Source: an uncultured Oscillospiraceae bacterium | GTDB lineage: Bacteria > Bacillota > Clostridia > Oscillospirales > Oscillospiraceae | Reading direction: 5' to 3' | DNA length: 14,906 nucleotides | Assembly: GCA_905236265.1 (NCBI GenBank) | Contig: CAJOOV010000095.1 | Span: 1-14,906 of the forward strand | Part shown: piece after piece, positions 1-6,484 of the stretch | Position numbering within the stretch: position 1 is the stretch's first letter | Layout: every line of letters starts with the position of its first letter | Position numbers and translations under genes: made by a program | Notes under the pieces: model-generated | Told to the model about the DNA's origin: nothing | Databases searched by the model: none | What the model saw: the letters and a program-made list of their open reading frames with translations, nothing else

Positions 1-114
1 GGGCCGCAGGTGGGGAAAGCCCTGCAATGGCTGCTGGAGCAGGTGATGGACGGGAGCTGCCCCAATGACCGGCAGGCACTGCTGGACATTTTTACTGAAA
101 AATCCGCCAAATAG
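1..114 (+). CDS. cca: CCA tRNA nucleotidyltransferase, C-terminal end (partial)
   Basis: Frame 1 is open from the window edge to a TAG at 112-114 and gives 37 residues. The stretch beginning GPQVGKALQWLLEQV and continuing with PNDRQALL matches the usual C-terminus of class II CCA-adding enzymes, where a conserved G-P-x-V-G-x-x-L helix is followed by an N-[ED]-R-x-x-L-L helix. These enzymes add or repair the 3' CCA of tRNAs in the cytosol using CTP and ATP. The catalytic head and neck domains lie outside the window, so the call rests on the tail alone. No intrinsic terminator is seen between this stop and pfkA, so some read-through into pfkA is possible. The alternative is another member of the poly(A) polymerase/CCA superfamily. 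Confidence 0.72.
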   Translation, partial: GPQVGKALQWLLEQVMDGSCPNDRQALLDIFTEKSAK

Positions 115-117
115 TCC

Positions 118-146
118 TTGCAAATATCGTGCATTTCGTTTACTAT
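118..146 (+). promoter_or_regulatory. Candidate sigma-A promoter of pfkA
   Basis: TTGCAA at 118-123 and TACTAT at 141-146 are separated by exactly 17 bases. Each box matches four of six positions of the TTGACA/TATAAT consensus. The predicted transcript start near 153 leaves a leader of about 50 bases before the pfkA ATG. A second -10-like box, TATTAT at 176-181, has no good -35 partner at normal spacing. The call is inference from consensus matching. Confidence 0.42.
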
Positions 147-187
147 AGGGTTATCATAAGAATGAAGAATGTTTTTATTATAACCCT
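147..187. repeat. 8-bp inverted repeat ahead of pfkA
   Basis: AGGGTTAT at 147-154 is perfectly complementary to ATAACCCT at 180-187, with 25 AT-rich bases between. It begins at the candidate -10 box and runs into the leader. It could be an operator for a dimeric regulator bound around the start site or a leader stem-loop. The sequence alone does not decide between these. Confidence 0.4.
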
Positions 188-205
188 GAAAGCGAGGTAA
201 TCGAA

Positions 206-1222
206 ATGGCAAGTGCAGTAAAGCGAATCGGCGTACTCACCAGCGGCGGAGACTCTCCCGGCATGAATGCCGCCGTGCGGGCGGTGGTGCGTACCGCCCT
301 GTACCACGGGGTGGATGTCATCGGCATCCGCCGGGGCTGGAACGGACTGATTAACGGCGATGTGGTGCGCATGGACGCAAACAGCGTCGCCCACATCCTC
401 AACCGGGGCGGCACCATCCTCTATACCGCAAGAAGCGAGGAGTTCCGCACGGAGAAGGGCAGAGAGCGGGCAGTGGCCACCTGTAAGCTGTTGGGCATCG
501 AGGGCATTGTGGCCATCGGCGGCGACGGCACCTTCCGGGGCTGTCTGGCACTGAGCAGGCACGGAATCTCCGTTGTGGGCATTCCCGGCACCATTGACAA
601 CGACATCGGATGCACCCACTACTCCATTGGCTATGACACCGCTGCCAATACCGCCATCGAGGCCATTGACCGCCTCCGGGACACCATGCAGTCCCATGAG
701 CGCTGCTCTGTGGTGGAGGTGATGGGACACCGTGCGGGCAATCTGGCGCAGTATGTGGGCATAGCCACAGGCGCTACCGCCGTGCTGGTTCCCGAAATCG
801 AGTGGGACTTCAAGAAGGACGTGGCGGAGCGGATTCGCAGCGCCCGTCTGGCGGGACGCACCCACTTTATGATTATCGTGGCGGAGGGCGCCTTCCGGGA
901 TGACGAGATTATGAAGAACCCCGGCAGCGCCAATAAGGTTGCCTCCATGATTAAGGAGGAGCTGGGCATTGACCCCCGTGTCACCGTTCTGGGACATATC
1001 CAGCGGGGCGGTGCGCCCAACGCCCGTGACCGGGTCACGGCGACCCGCATGGGCTACAGTGCGGTGGAGTGCCTTGTGGCGGGAAAGACGAACCGGGTCA
1101 TCTGCCACCAGCACGGCACGGTTGTGGACGTGGATATGGAAGAGGCGCTGGCAGTGGGGCACAAGCTGAACGAGTCCGAGCAGCTTGTTCTTGAGGCCAT
1201 GATCGGCGAAGACCGGAGCTGA
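206..1222 (+). CDS. pfkA: ATP-dependent 6-phosphofructokinase
   Basis: The product phosphorylates fructose 6-phosphate to fructose 1,6-bisphosphate, the committing step of glycolysis, in the cytosol. The 338 residues are close to the usual bacterial PfkA size of about 320. The N-terminal nucleotide loop SGGDSPGMNAA (13-23), the GGDGTF motif (105-110), PGTIDND with the catalytic Asp at about 131, the EVMGHRAG substrate segment (171-178) and the LGHIQRGG segment (262-269) are all present. Gly at the fourth position of GGDG and Gly in PGTIDND are the residues typical of ATP-using rather than pyrophosphate-using enzymes. The start is supported by GAGGT about 8 bases upstream. It appears monocistronic, because a terminator follows directly. 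The family is usually an allosteric tetramer controlled by ADP and PEP; that control is known for the family and not read from this sequence. Confidence 0.97.
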   Translation: MASAVKRIGVLTSGGDSPGMNAAVRAVVRTALYHGVDVIGIRRGWNGLINGDVVRMDANSVAHILNRGGTILYTARSEEFRTEKGRERAVATCKLLGIEGIVAIGGDGTFRGCLALSRHGISVVGIPGTIDNDIGCTHYSIGYDTAANTAIEAIDRLRDTMQSHERCSVVEVMGHRAGNLAQYVGIATGATAVLVPEIEWDFKKDVAERIRSARLAGRTHFMIIVAEGAFRDDEIMKNPGSANKVASMIKEELGIDPRVTVLGHIQRGGAPNARDRVTATRMGYSAVECLVAGKTNRVICHQHGTVVDVDMEEALAVGHKLNESEQLVLEAMIGEDRS

Positions 1223-1251
1223 ACATCATAAAACCGCAGAAAGCATTGATT

Positions 1252-1328
1252 CACCGGCAAGGTACAGCGGACTTTGCCGGTGACTTGCCCCCGGCGCAGC
1301 AGCTCCGGGGGCTTCGTTTCCTGTTTTT
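1252..1328 (+). terminator. Tandem-hairpin intrinsic terminator after pfkA
   Basis: Two hairpins follow the pfkA stop. The first has a perfect 9-bp stem (CACCGGCAA at 1252-1260 with TTGCCGGTG at 1274-1282). The second has an 8-bp GC-rich stem (GCCCCCGG at 1287-1294 with CCGGGGGC at 1305-1312) and is followed by a T-rich run ending in TTTTT at 1324-1328. The second hairpin plus T-tract is a standard Rho-independent terminator. The first may protect the 3' end of the message. Confidence 0.8.
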
Positions 1329-1361
1329 ACCATTCAGGCGGAAACTGTAACCGGTTTTTCC

Positions 1362-1390
1362 TTGACTTTCCTCCCCCTGACGGTTAGGAT
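1362..1390 (+). promoter_or_regulatory. Candidate sigma-A promoter of the lipoprotein gene
   Basis: TTGACT at 1362-1367 (five of six matches) and TAGGAT at 1385-1390 (four of six) are spaced by 17 bases. The implied leader is about 65 bases and holds a small hairpin, GCCTC at 1414-1418 with GAGGC at 1423-1427. The promoter lies just after the pfkA terminator, consistent with an independent unit. Confidence 0.55.
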
Positions 1391-1463
1391 TCACAGTGCA
1401 GTGAGAACACAAAGCCTCCCATGAGGCGGAGATAGATCTTGTAGAGGAAAGGAGACTGGCGAT

Positions 1464-3083
1464 ATGAAACGCTGGATTGCACTGCTGCTGACGGCTGCAC
1501 TGCTGCTTGCCCTGCTGCCGGGCTGCGGAAAGAAGAACCGTGCGGAGGAGTTTTATGCCCTTGGGGATGAGATTGCCGCCGTTCAGGATGCACAGATTTC
1601 CCTGACGATACCCTATCACGGGGCAACCCTGCTGGCGGAGGGCTTTGTCTCCCGGACGCAGCGCAGGGCGGAACTGAAGCTGAGCTTTGCAGGCACGGAC
1701 GGATGGGACGGCGTATGGAGCGAGCTTCGGGTGATTGACAGCGATTTGTGGCTGAACGTGGGTCAGATGTCCCGCTTCACCTGCGACGCCCCCCTGACGG
1801 AGGAGCGCAGGCTGGATATTTTGGAGCTGTCTGCGCCCCAGAGCGCAGCGTGGCTGCACTACGCCTGGGAGGGCGACTTCTGGGCGGGCATTTCCGGGTG
1901 GAAGGAGCTGCTGGGCCGCTTCTGGCAGGACAGCCGGGAGGATCTGAGCGGCAGTATCAGCCAGCAGGGCGACAACGCCTATGTGCTGACGCTGGATCGC
2001 GCCGGGCTGGACAAGCAGGGCGCCGCCGTGGCCGGGCGGCTGACGGAGCAGAAGGCAGCGTTAGCACAGGGCTTTACGGATACCATGGATCAGCAGATCG
2101 GGCTGGGTTTTGCCCTGCCTGTCCCTGCGGGAGAGCTGTTTGAAAGACTGTGGAGCACTGTCCTGCGGGGAGCGGGAGAGGAGACAGGAGCAGACGAGCC
2201 TGCCGTTGTGGATCTGGACGGGGACGGGGAACAGGTGTCTGTCCCGGAGGAGACCCCGGAGCCGCTGAAGTCCGTGAAGCTCACCCTGAGCCGGAGGGAG
2301 GCGGGCTATGGGGTGGAGCTGCGCCACGACGGGCAGCAGGTTTTTGATCTGACGCTGACGCCGGGAGATGCGCCGGAGCTTCTGCCCCCGGAGGATGTGA
2401 TGGACTTTGAGGACTATTACCACGATGTCTACTATCTGGTGACCCTCTCACGGGGCTATCTGGTGGATATACTGGAGGGCGTACAGATCGAGAGCGAGCA
2501 TGTCCACGAGACGGAGGAACCGGTGACAGAACCGCTGGTGTACCCCATGACCACTGTGGAGGCGCAGGGCTATGAGGGAATTGCCCTCATCCATTACCTG
2601 AGCGAGAGCGGCGAGGGGATGCCGGTGCCGGTACTTACGGGATACACCTCCAACACCGTGACCAGCGAAAACAACGACGGAGAGATGATAAACCAGCTCT
2701 CCCTCTACCACCCCCACTGGGATCAGCAGGTCTACACTCTTGCGGCGGAGAACCTGCCGGAGGAGGACGTGGCGCAGGAGGTGGAGGAATACTACGACAT
2801 CTTCATCTTTGCCTCCGGCTATCAGGTGATGGAGGACATTTCACCGGTGACAGTCTCCGGCGACGGAGCCTGCGTGGCGCAGGGCTTCAGCTATCAGGAG
2901 GACGCCTATTCCTCTGCCATGGGCAAGCTGGTGGTGCTGATGCGCCAGAAGGATGCAAAGGCCTATACCGTGCTGGACTTCAAGCTGGATCTGGATGAGA
3001 TGACAGACGGCGAGCAGGAGCAGCTCAGGGAGCTGTTCCGGTATCTGGGTCTGGAAATCCCCATTATGCTGCGTATTGCGTAA
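1464..3083 (+). CDS. Large secreted lipoprotein of unknown function
   Basis: The product is 539 residues and not a family I recognise. It starts with a short basic end (MKRW), a hydrophobic stretch (5-18) and the lipobox LPGC, with Cys21 as the lipid-attachment residue, so it should be anchored on the outer face of the cell membrane. Residues about 25-235 alternate polar strands with Trp/Leu-rich segments (KLSFAGTDGWDGVWSELRV; DLWLNVGQM) and read as a beta-rich domain. An acidic linker at 235-268 contains VVDLDGDGEQVS, a calcium-loop-like Asp cluster, and proline-glutamate repeats. A second beta-rich domain at 270-539 contains an acidic, Tyr-rich patch near 312-326. No catalytic motif is seen. 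The start is backed by AGGAAAGGAG 8 or so bases upstream. It has its own promoter and no co-directional neighbour, so context gives no role. A substrate-binding or envelope-monitoring role is only a guess. Confidence 0.8.
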   Translation: MKRWIALLLTAALLLALLPGCGKKNRAEEFYALGDEIAAVQDAQISLTIPYHGATLLAEGFVSRTQRRAELKLSFAGTDGWDGVWSELRVIDSDLWLNVGQMSRFTCDAPLTEERRLDILELSAPQSAAWLHYAWEGDFWAGISGWKELLGRFWQDSREDLSGSISQQGDNAYVLTLDRAGLDKQGAAVAGRLTEQKAALAQGFTDTMDQQIGLGFALPVPAGELFERLWSTVLRGAGEETGADEPAVVDLDGDGEQVSVPEETPEPLKSVKLTLSRREAGYGVELRHDGQQVFDLTLTPGDAPELLPPEDVMDFEDYYHDVYYLVTLSRGYLVDILEGVQIESEHVHETEEPVTEPLVYPMTTVEAQGYEGIALIHYLSESGEGMPVPVLTGYTSNTVTSENNDGEMINQLSLYHPHWDQQVYTLAAENLPEEDVAQEVEEYYDIFIFASGYQVMEDISPVTVSGDGACVAQGFSYQEDAYSSAMGKLVVLMRQKDAKAYTVLDFKLDLDEMTDGEQEQLRELFRYLGLEIPIMLRIA

Positions 3084-3086
3084 AAA

Positions 3087-3119
3087 TACCCCGCACTGTG
3101 GTATTCACAGTGCGGGGTA
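3087..3119 (-). terminator. Perfect 14-bp hairpin with T-tract on the minus strand
   Basis: TACCCCGCACTGTG (3087-3100) pairs perfectly with CACAGTGCGGGGTA (3106-3119) around a GTATT loop. Read on the minus strand, the stem is followed by TTTTTA (antisense to the lipoprotein stop), which is the layout of an intrinsic terminator for transcription coming from truA through the intergenic element. On the plus strand no T-run follows. The 28 bases from 3090 to 3117 recur at 3303-3330. Confidence 0.6.
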
Positions 3120-3302
3120 AATCGCAGACAAAGCCCGATGGACTTTGTCTGCGAGCTTTGCATCCATGCTGCGCGCACTCCCTTTGGTCGCACACTTGCA
3201 TGGATAGATGTATTTTTGCACCGAAGTGAATTCGGTACAAAAATGATTTGACTCTCTTCCGCCCTTCGGGCGGAACTCTGCGAGGCATTGTCTACAGTCT
3301 GA

Positions 3303-3330
3303 CCCGCACTGTGGTATTCACAGTGCGGGG
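3303..3330. repeat. Second copy of the 28-base hairpin, overlapping the truA stop
   Basis: The 28 bases here are identical to 3090-3117. They form an 11-bp stem, 3303-3313 with 3319-3329, around the same GTATT loop. The minus-strand truA stop codon lies at 3320-3318, inside this hairpin, so the last few TruA codons (Pro-Ala-Leu-stop) are written by the repeat. On the plus strand it is followed by ATTTCGT, a weak T-run, so it could act as a poor terminator for the lipoprotein transcript. Confidence 0.7.
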
Positions 3331-4076
3331 ATTTCGTCGTCATAATAGACCCGCTCCAGCGTCAGGCCGTGGGCACTGAGTGCGCCGGCAGCGGCGGAGC
3401 GGTCTTTTGCCTCCAGAATCCGGGTCATGGAGTCAGGCGCCCTCAGCCCCAGCCCCACCTCTACCAGCGTGCCGGAGAGGATGCGCACCATCCGGTTCAA
3501 AAATCCGTCTCCCGTGAAGCGAAGGCACACCTCCTCACCCCGGCGGGTGACGGAAACGGAATACAGCGTCCTCACAGTGGATTTTTGAAAGCGTTTCAGG
3601 CCGCAGAAGGAGCGAAAATCATGGGTTCCCGCCAGCAGTGCCGCCGCCTGCTGCATATCCTCCAGCTTCAGCGGCTGGGGCAGGGCAAGGCGGGTGCGCC
3701 GCCCGAACACATCGGGCAGGGGACTGTTCCAGATGCGGTAGACATAAGTTTTCCCGGTGGCGCTGAGACGGGCGTGGAACCGGGGCGGGGCAAACTCCAG
3801 AGCCGTCGCCCCGATGTCCGCCGGGAGATAGCGGTTCATCTCCTCCAGCAGCGCAGCGCAGGGAACCGGACGGCTGAGGGCGAAGGAGGCCACCTGCGCC
3901 GCAGCGTGGACGCCTGCATCCGTCCGCCCGGAGGCCTGCAGTTCCACCCTCTCCCCAGTGAGGCGGGAGAGTACGTCCTCCGCTTTCCGCTGAATCGTGT
4001 TCTCCGTGTTGCCCTGCCCCTGCCAGCCCTGATACCGGGTGCCCTCATAGGCGAGGGTGAGCTTATATCGCTGCAT
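3318..4076 (-). CDS. truA: tRNA pseudouridine synthase A
   Basis: TruA converts uridines 38-40 in the anticodon stem-loop of many tRNAs to pseudouridine, in the cytosol. The 252 residues match the family's usual 245-265. The N-terminus (YKLTLAYEGTRYQGWQGQ) and the signature SGRTDAGVHA (49-58), with catalytic Asp53, are intact, as are the YRIWN segment and the C-terminal FTGDGFLNRMVRILSGTLVEVG core. The start codon overlaps the stop of the upstream amidase gene by one base (TAATG), and a GAGGATGAAG purine run inside the amidase end can serve as its ribosome site, so the two genes are probably translationally coupled. The extreme C-terminus (EIPAL) is encoded within the hairpin repeat and is unlikely to be a conserved part of the fold. 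Confidence 0.96.
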   Translation of the reverse strand: MQRYKLTLAYEGTRYQGWQGQGNTENTIQRKAEDVLSRLTGERVELQASGRTDAGVHAAAQVASFALSRPVPCAALLEEMNRYLPADIGATALEFAPPRFHARLSATGKTYVYRIWNSPLPDVFGRRTRLALPQPLKLEDMQQAAALLAGTHDFRSFCGLKRFQKSTVRTLYSVSVTRRGEEVCLRFTGDGFLNRMVRILSGTLVEVGLGLRAPDSMTRILEAKDRSAAAGALSAHGLTLERVYYDDEIPAL

Positions 4077-4831
4077 TATTCTTCATCCTCGAAAATATCA
4101 TCCTTCAGGGACTCCCACTGGTCAGGGTGCTCCACATAGTACAGAGGGCACAGCTTGCCTGTGACATCATAGTGGCGGATGACCCCGTCCCTGTCCAGAC
4201 GATACCCCTTCACCAGATACCGCACCAGGGAGACCAGCGCATCTCTGGTCTCCTGAGTAAAGGCGCCGGTGTCGTCGGGATGGCAGCATTCTATGGCAAT
4301 GGTATCGAAGTTGCGGTGGTTGCTGGCATAGGAGCGCTGGTTCAGGGGGACGCATTGAATAATCGAGCCGTCCATGCAGATGACAAAATGGCTGCTTGCG
4401 GCATCGTCCCCTGTGCGGGCGAGGGAGGCAAAATAGTCCCGGTTCTGTTTGGCGGTTGTGCCGGGGTTGCCGGTGTAGTGAATGACAATGGCGTTGACCT
4501 GCTCCAGAGGCTCGTCCCCTCTGGTATACCGGCTCTCAGGAATCAGGTCAACTGTGACCCCCTCCACATCCTCCAGCGTGGGCGGGGGAGGCAGAAGGCT
4601 CTGCGCCTCCTCGTCTGCCAGCGCCTGCGCTCTGGCAAGGGCATCCGGCGGCATGGACTCCTCTTCCGGAGCAGGAGCCTCGGCGGCAGTCTCCGCCTCT
4701 GCGCCGGGGAGAACGGAGGGGAGATTGGACGCAATGCCATAGCACAGCACCAGCATTCCCAGTCCGGCCATGAGAAGGGTGAGCAGAAGCAGCAGGGGCT
4801 TCCATGCAGGCACAGCATTCTTTTTCTTCAT
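4076..4831 (-). CDS. Membrane-anchored N-acetylmuramoyl-L-alanine amidase (Amidase_2 type)
   Basis: The enzyme is expected to cut the bond between N-acetylmuramic acid and L-alanine in peptidoglycan outside the cell. Taking the ATG at 4831 gives 251 residues: a basic start (MKKKN), a membrane segment (about 11-34), an Ala/Glu/Pro-rich linker (40-90) and an Amidase_2 domain (about 110-245). Zinc ligands expected from T7 lysozyme are present: His118 in VIHYTGN, His220 in RHYDVTGK and Cys228 in KLCP, with Lys226 two before the Cys as in T7 lysozyme. No cleavage site is obvious, so it may stay anchored. A frame extending back to 5020 exists, but the extra 63 residues look unlike protein and precede the clear AAGGA site. 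It heads a two-gene unit with truA. Spore germination or wall remodelling roles are both possible. Confidence 0.9.
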   Translation of the reverse strand: MKKKNAVPAWKPLLLLLTLLMAGLGMLVLCYGIASNLPSVLPGAEAETAAEAPAPEEESMPPDALARAQALADEEAQSLLPPPPTLEDVEGVTVDLIPESRYTRGDEPLEQVNAIVIHYTGNPGTTAKQNRDYFASLARTGDDAASSHFVICMDGSIIQCVPLNQRSYASNHRNFDTIAIECCHPDDTGAFTQETRDALVSLVRYLVKGYRLDRDGVIRHYDVTGKLCPLYYVEHPDQWESLKDDIFEDEE

Positions 4832-4835
4832 CAGG

Positions 4836-4844
4836 TTTCCTTCT
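4836..4844 (-). promoter_or_regulatory. Ribosome binding site that fixes the amidase start
   Basis: On the minus strand AGAAGGAAA, with its AAGGA core at 4842-4838, lies six bases before the ATG at 4831-4829. This supports the short start over the longer open frame beginning at 5020, which has no comparable site and would place a membrane segment after a long Pro/Ser-rich head. Confidence 0.75.
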
Positions 4845-4940
4845 TCTGAATATGGAATCATGCTCTTCCAAGACCCTTCCTGAATCGGCGGGGGGGAGGA
4901 GATGGAAAGGCGGGGCGACGGGCGGGTTATATGCCCCTTG

Positions 4941-4946
4941 ATTCTA
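4941..4946 (-). promoter_or_regulatory. Candidate -10 box for the amidase-truA unit
   Basis: TAGAAT on the minus strand matches five of six positions of TATAAT and lies about 110 bases before the amidase ATG. The hexamer 17 bases further upstream, TTTTCT, is a weak -35, so either an activator or another sigma factor may be needed. Confidence 0.35.
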
Positions 4947-5062
4947 CCACAGATTTCGTCGAAAGAAAAGAGAACGGGGCGAGATTGGGAGAATTTGGGG
5001 TCAGGCGGAGAGGAAGTCAAAAAACTTTAGGGATACCTCTATGCAAAACGGCAAAAATGGAT

Positions 5063-5068
5063 TAAAAT
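5063..5068 (+). promoter_or_regulatory. Candidate -10 box for the pyrH operon
   Basis: TAAAAT matches five of six positions of TATAAT and lies about 70 bases before pyrH. The region 16 to 18 bases upstream (TATGCA, ATGCAA) gives only a weak -35. It is the best candidate in the divergent region for a start of the seven-gene operon. Confidence 0.35.
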
Positions 5069-5136
5069 AGAAGGCGTATCCTCCGGGGGGTTTCCTTCGG
5101 AATGTGTGAAAAAGAGACAAAGGAGCGTATGCGACC

Positions 5137-5850
5137 ATGGAGCAGCCGAGATACAGGAGAGTATTGTTGAAGATCAGCGGGGAAGCCCTTGCAGGGGATG
5201 CCTCCCGTGGACTGGACTTCGAGGTGATCGGCCGGGTGTGCGATGTGATTAAAGAGTGCGTCAATATGGGCGTTCAGGTGGGCGTCGTGGTAGGCGGCGG
5301 CAACTTCTGGCGGGGCAAGAAGGACGGCGGAGAGAATATGGTTCGTGTCCGTGCCGACCACATGGGTATGCTGGCCACCGTCATCAACGCTCTTGCTGTG
5401 GCGGATACGCTGGAGCAAAAGGGCGTCAGCGTGCGGGTGCAGACCGCCGTGGAAATTCAGGGCATCGCAGAGCCCTTTATCCGGGCAAAGGCAATCCGCC
5501 ATCTGGAGAAGGGAAGAGTGGTGATCTTCGGCTGCGGCACCGGGAACCCCTTCTTCTCCACGGACACCGGCGCTGTGCTGCGTGCGGCGGAGATTGATGC
5601 GGACGTGATCCTGCTGGCCAAGAACATCGACGGCGTATACAGCGCAGACCCCAGACGTGACCCTGATGCAGTGAAATATGACAGCATCTCCTATGACCAG
5701 GTACTGGCTCAGCGCCTTGAGGTCATGGACTATACCGCCACCTCTCTGGCGATGGATAACCAGATTCCGGTGCTGCTGTTTGCCCTGAAGGACCCGGAGA
5801 ACATCCGGCGTGCCGTTCTGGGCGAGCAGATCGGCACGGTTGTGAGCTGA
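5137..5850 (+). CDS. pyrH: UMP kinase
   Basis: PyrH phosphorylates UMP to UDP with ATP, the pyrimidine step that feeds UTP, CTP and UDP-sugars. It is a cytosolic hexamer in known bacteria and is typically activated by GTP and inhibited by UTP. The 237 residues fit the family. Visible motifs are LKISGEAL (11-18), GGGNFWRG (53-60), the UMP-binding DHMGMLATVINALA (74-87) and GTGNPFFSTDTGA (134-146). AAAGGAG at 5119-5125 precedes the ATG at 5137. An out-of-frame ATG at 5129 is not the start. It leads the operon here. In many Firmicutes rpsB and tsf come directly before it, and they are absent from this side. Confidence 0.97.
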   Translation: MEQPRYRRVLLKISGEALAGDASRGLDFEVIGRVCDVIKECVNMGVQVGVVVGGGNFWRGKKDGGENMVRVRADHMGMLATVINALAVADTLEQKGVSVRVQTAVEIQGIAEPFIRAKAIRHLEKGRVVIFGCGTGNPFFSTDTGAVLRAAEIDADVILLAKNIDGVYSADPRRDPDAVKYDSISYDQVLAQRLEVMDYTATSLAMDNQIPVLLFALKDPENIRRAVLGEQIGTVVS

Positions 5851-5885
5851 ATGACTGCTGAAATGGAAAAAGGAGGAACCCAGAG

Positions 5886-6440
5886 ATGAACGAAACCGTA
5901 AAGACTGCAGAAGATCGGATGAAAAAGACCATTGCCTCTGTCCAAAGCGACTTCGGCGCTGTGCGTGCAGGCAGGGCGAACCCCCAGGTGCTTGACCGCA
6001 TCACGGTGGAGTATTACGGCACCCCCACTCCGCTGAATCAGGTGGCCTCCATCAGCTCCCCTGACCCCCGCCAGCTGGTCATCCAGCCGTGGGACAGCAA
6101 GCTGCTGCGGGGAATCGAGAAGGCCATCAACACCTCTGATCTGGGCATCAACCCCCAGAACGACGGCAAGGTGATCCGCCTGACCTTCCCCCAGCTCACT
6201 GAGGAGCGCCGCCGTGACCTGACCCGTCAGGTGAAGAAGTACGCCGAGAGCGGCAAGGTGGCGCTGCGCAATATCCGCCGGGACACCATGGACAAGGTGA
6301 AAGCGCAGAAGAAGAAGGGCGAGCTGACGGAGGACGACGTGAAGGATCTGGAAAAGGACGTGCAGAAGCTCACGGACGATTACTGCAAGAAGATCGACAA
6401 GCTGTCCGAGGACAAGGAAAAGGAACTGATGAGCGTGTAA
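5886..6440 (+). CDS. frr: Ribosome recycling factor
   Basis: RRF splits post-termination ribosomes together with EF-G so subunits can be reused. The 184 residues equal the usual length (about 185). The conserved VRAGRANP segment (26-33), GTPTPLNQVASI in the small domain (45-56), and the LTEERRRDLTRQVKKYAE helix of the three-helix bundle (104-121) are all present. AAAGGAGG lies about 10 bases before the ATG. It follows pyrH by 35 bases without a terminator, the pairing seen in most bacteria. Confidence 0.97.
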   Translation: MNETVKTAEDRMKKTIASVQSDFGAVRAGRANPQVLDRITVEYYGTPTPLNQVASISSPDPRQLVIQPWDSKLLRGIEKAINTSDLGINPQNDGKVIRLTFPQLTEERRRDLTRQVKKYAESGKVALRNIRRDTMDKVKAQKKKGELTEDDVKDLEKDVQKLTDDYCKKIDKLSEDKEKELMSV

Positions 6441-6484
6441 AACCGCACCCTGCGGAAAACTCTGAAATGATAGGAATGTGACCA

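Larger units (their letters stand above)
3087..3330. repeat. Hairpin-rich non-coding element bounded by two hairpin copies
   Basis: The 234-base gap between the convergent lipoprotein and truA genes is almost wholly palindromic. In order: the 14-bp hairpin at 3087-3119; a 12-bp stem, 3122-3133 with 3143-3154; an 8-bp stem, ATCCATGC at 3162-3169 with GCATGGAT at 3198-3205; a 6+6-bp stem with one mismatch, 3213-3225 with 3231-3243; an 8-bp stem, TTCCGCCC at 3257-3264 with GGGCGGAA at 3268-3275; and an 11-bp stem at 3303-3329. Outer hairpins share 28 identical bases in the same orientation. Small open frames through it lack family-like features and are explained by palindromes. It could be an intergenic repeat family of the genome (MITE/REP-like), a structured 3' UTR, or a small RNA. 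I do not recognise it as a named RNA family. Confidence 0.6.
4832..5136. other. Divergent intergenic region between the amidase and pyrH
   Basis: This 305-base stretch carries the starts of both transcription units. On the minus strand, TAGAAT at 4946-4941 is a good -10 box for the amidase-truA unit, but its -35 (TTTTCT) is poor. On the plus strand, TAAAAT at 5063-5068 is a good -10 for pyrH with a weak -35. A 6-bp inverted repeat, GGATAC at 5031-5036 with GTATCC at 5076-5081, brackets that box. No small gene or RNA motif was recognised. Confidence 0.5.

Noticed and set aside
1389..1399. ATTCACAGTGC in the lipoprotein leader matches the 3' half of the element's outer hairpin
   Set aside because: Only 11 bases are shared, the palindrome is absent here and the rest of the element does not follow. 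Chance is the simpler explanation.
2208..2238. VVDLDGDGEQVS in the first lipoprotein as evidence of relationship to the second lipoprotein
   Set aside because: It occurs once, in an acidic linker and without the following hydrophobic strand pattern, so it does not show a shared propeller fold.
2963..3343. Small minus-strand open frames through the hairpin element
   Set aside because: Their sequence is dictated by palindromes and runs into two genes on either side. No ribosome site or protein-like pattern is seen.
4832..5020. N-terminal extension of the amidase frame to 5020
   Set aside because: The extra residues are Pro/Ser-rich without a signal, whereas the ATG at 4831 has a good ribosome site and begins directly before a signal-anchor.
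5129..5131. ATG as an alternative pyrH start
   Set aside because: It is out of frame with pyrH; the in-frame ATG at 5137 begins a normal-length protein.
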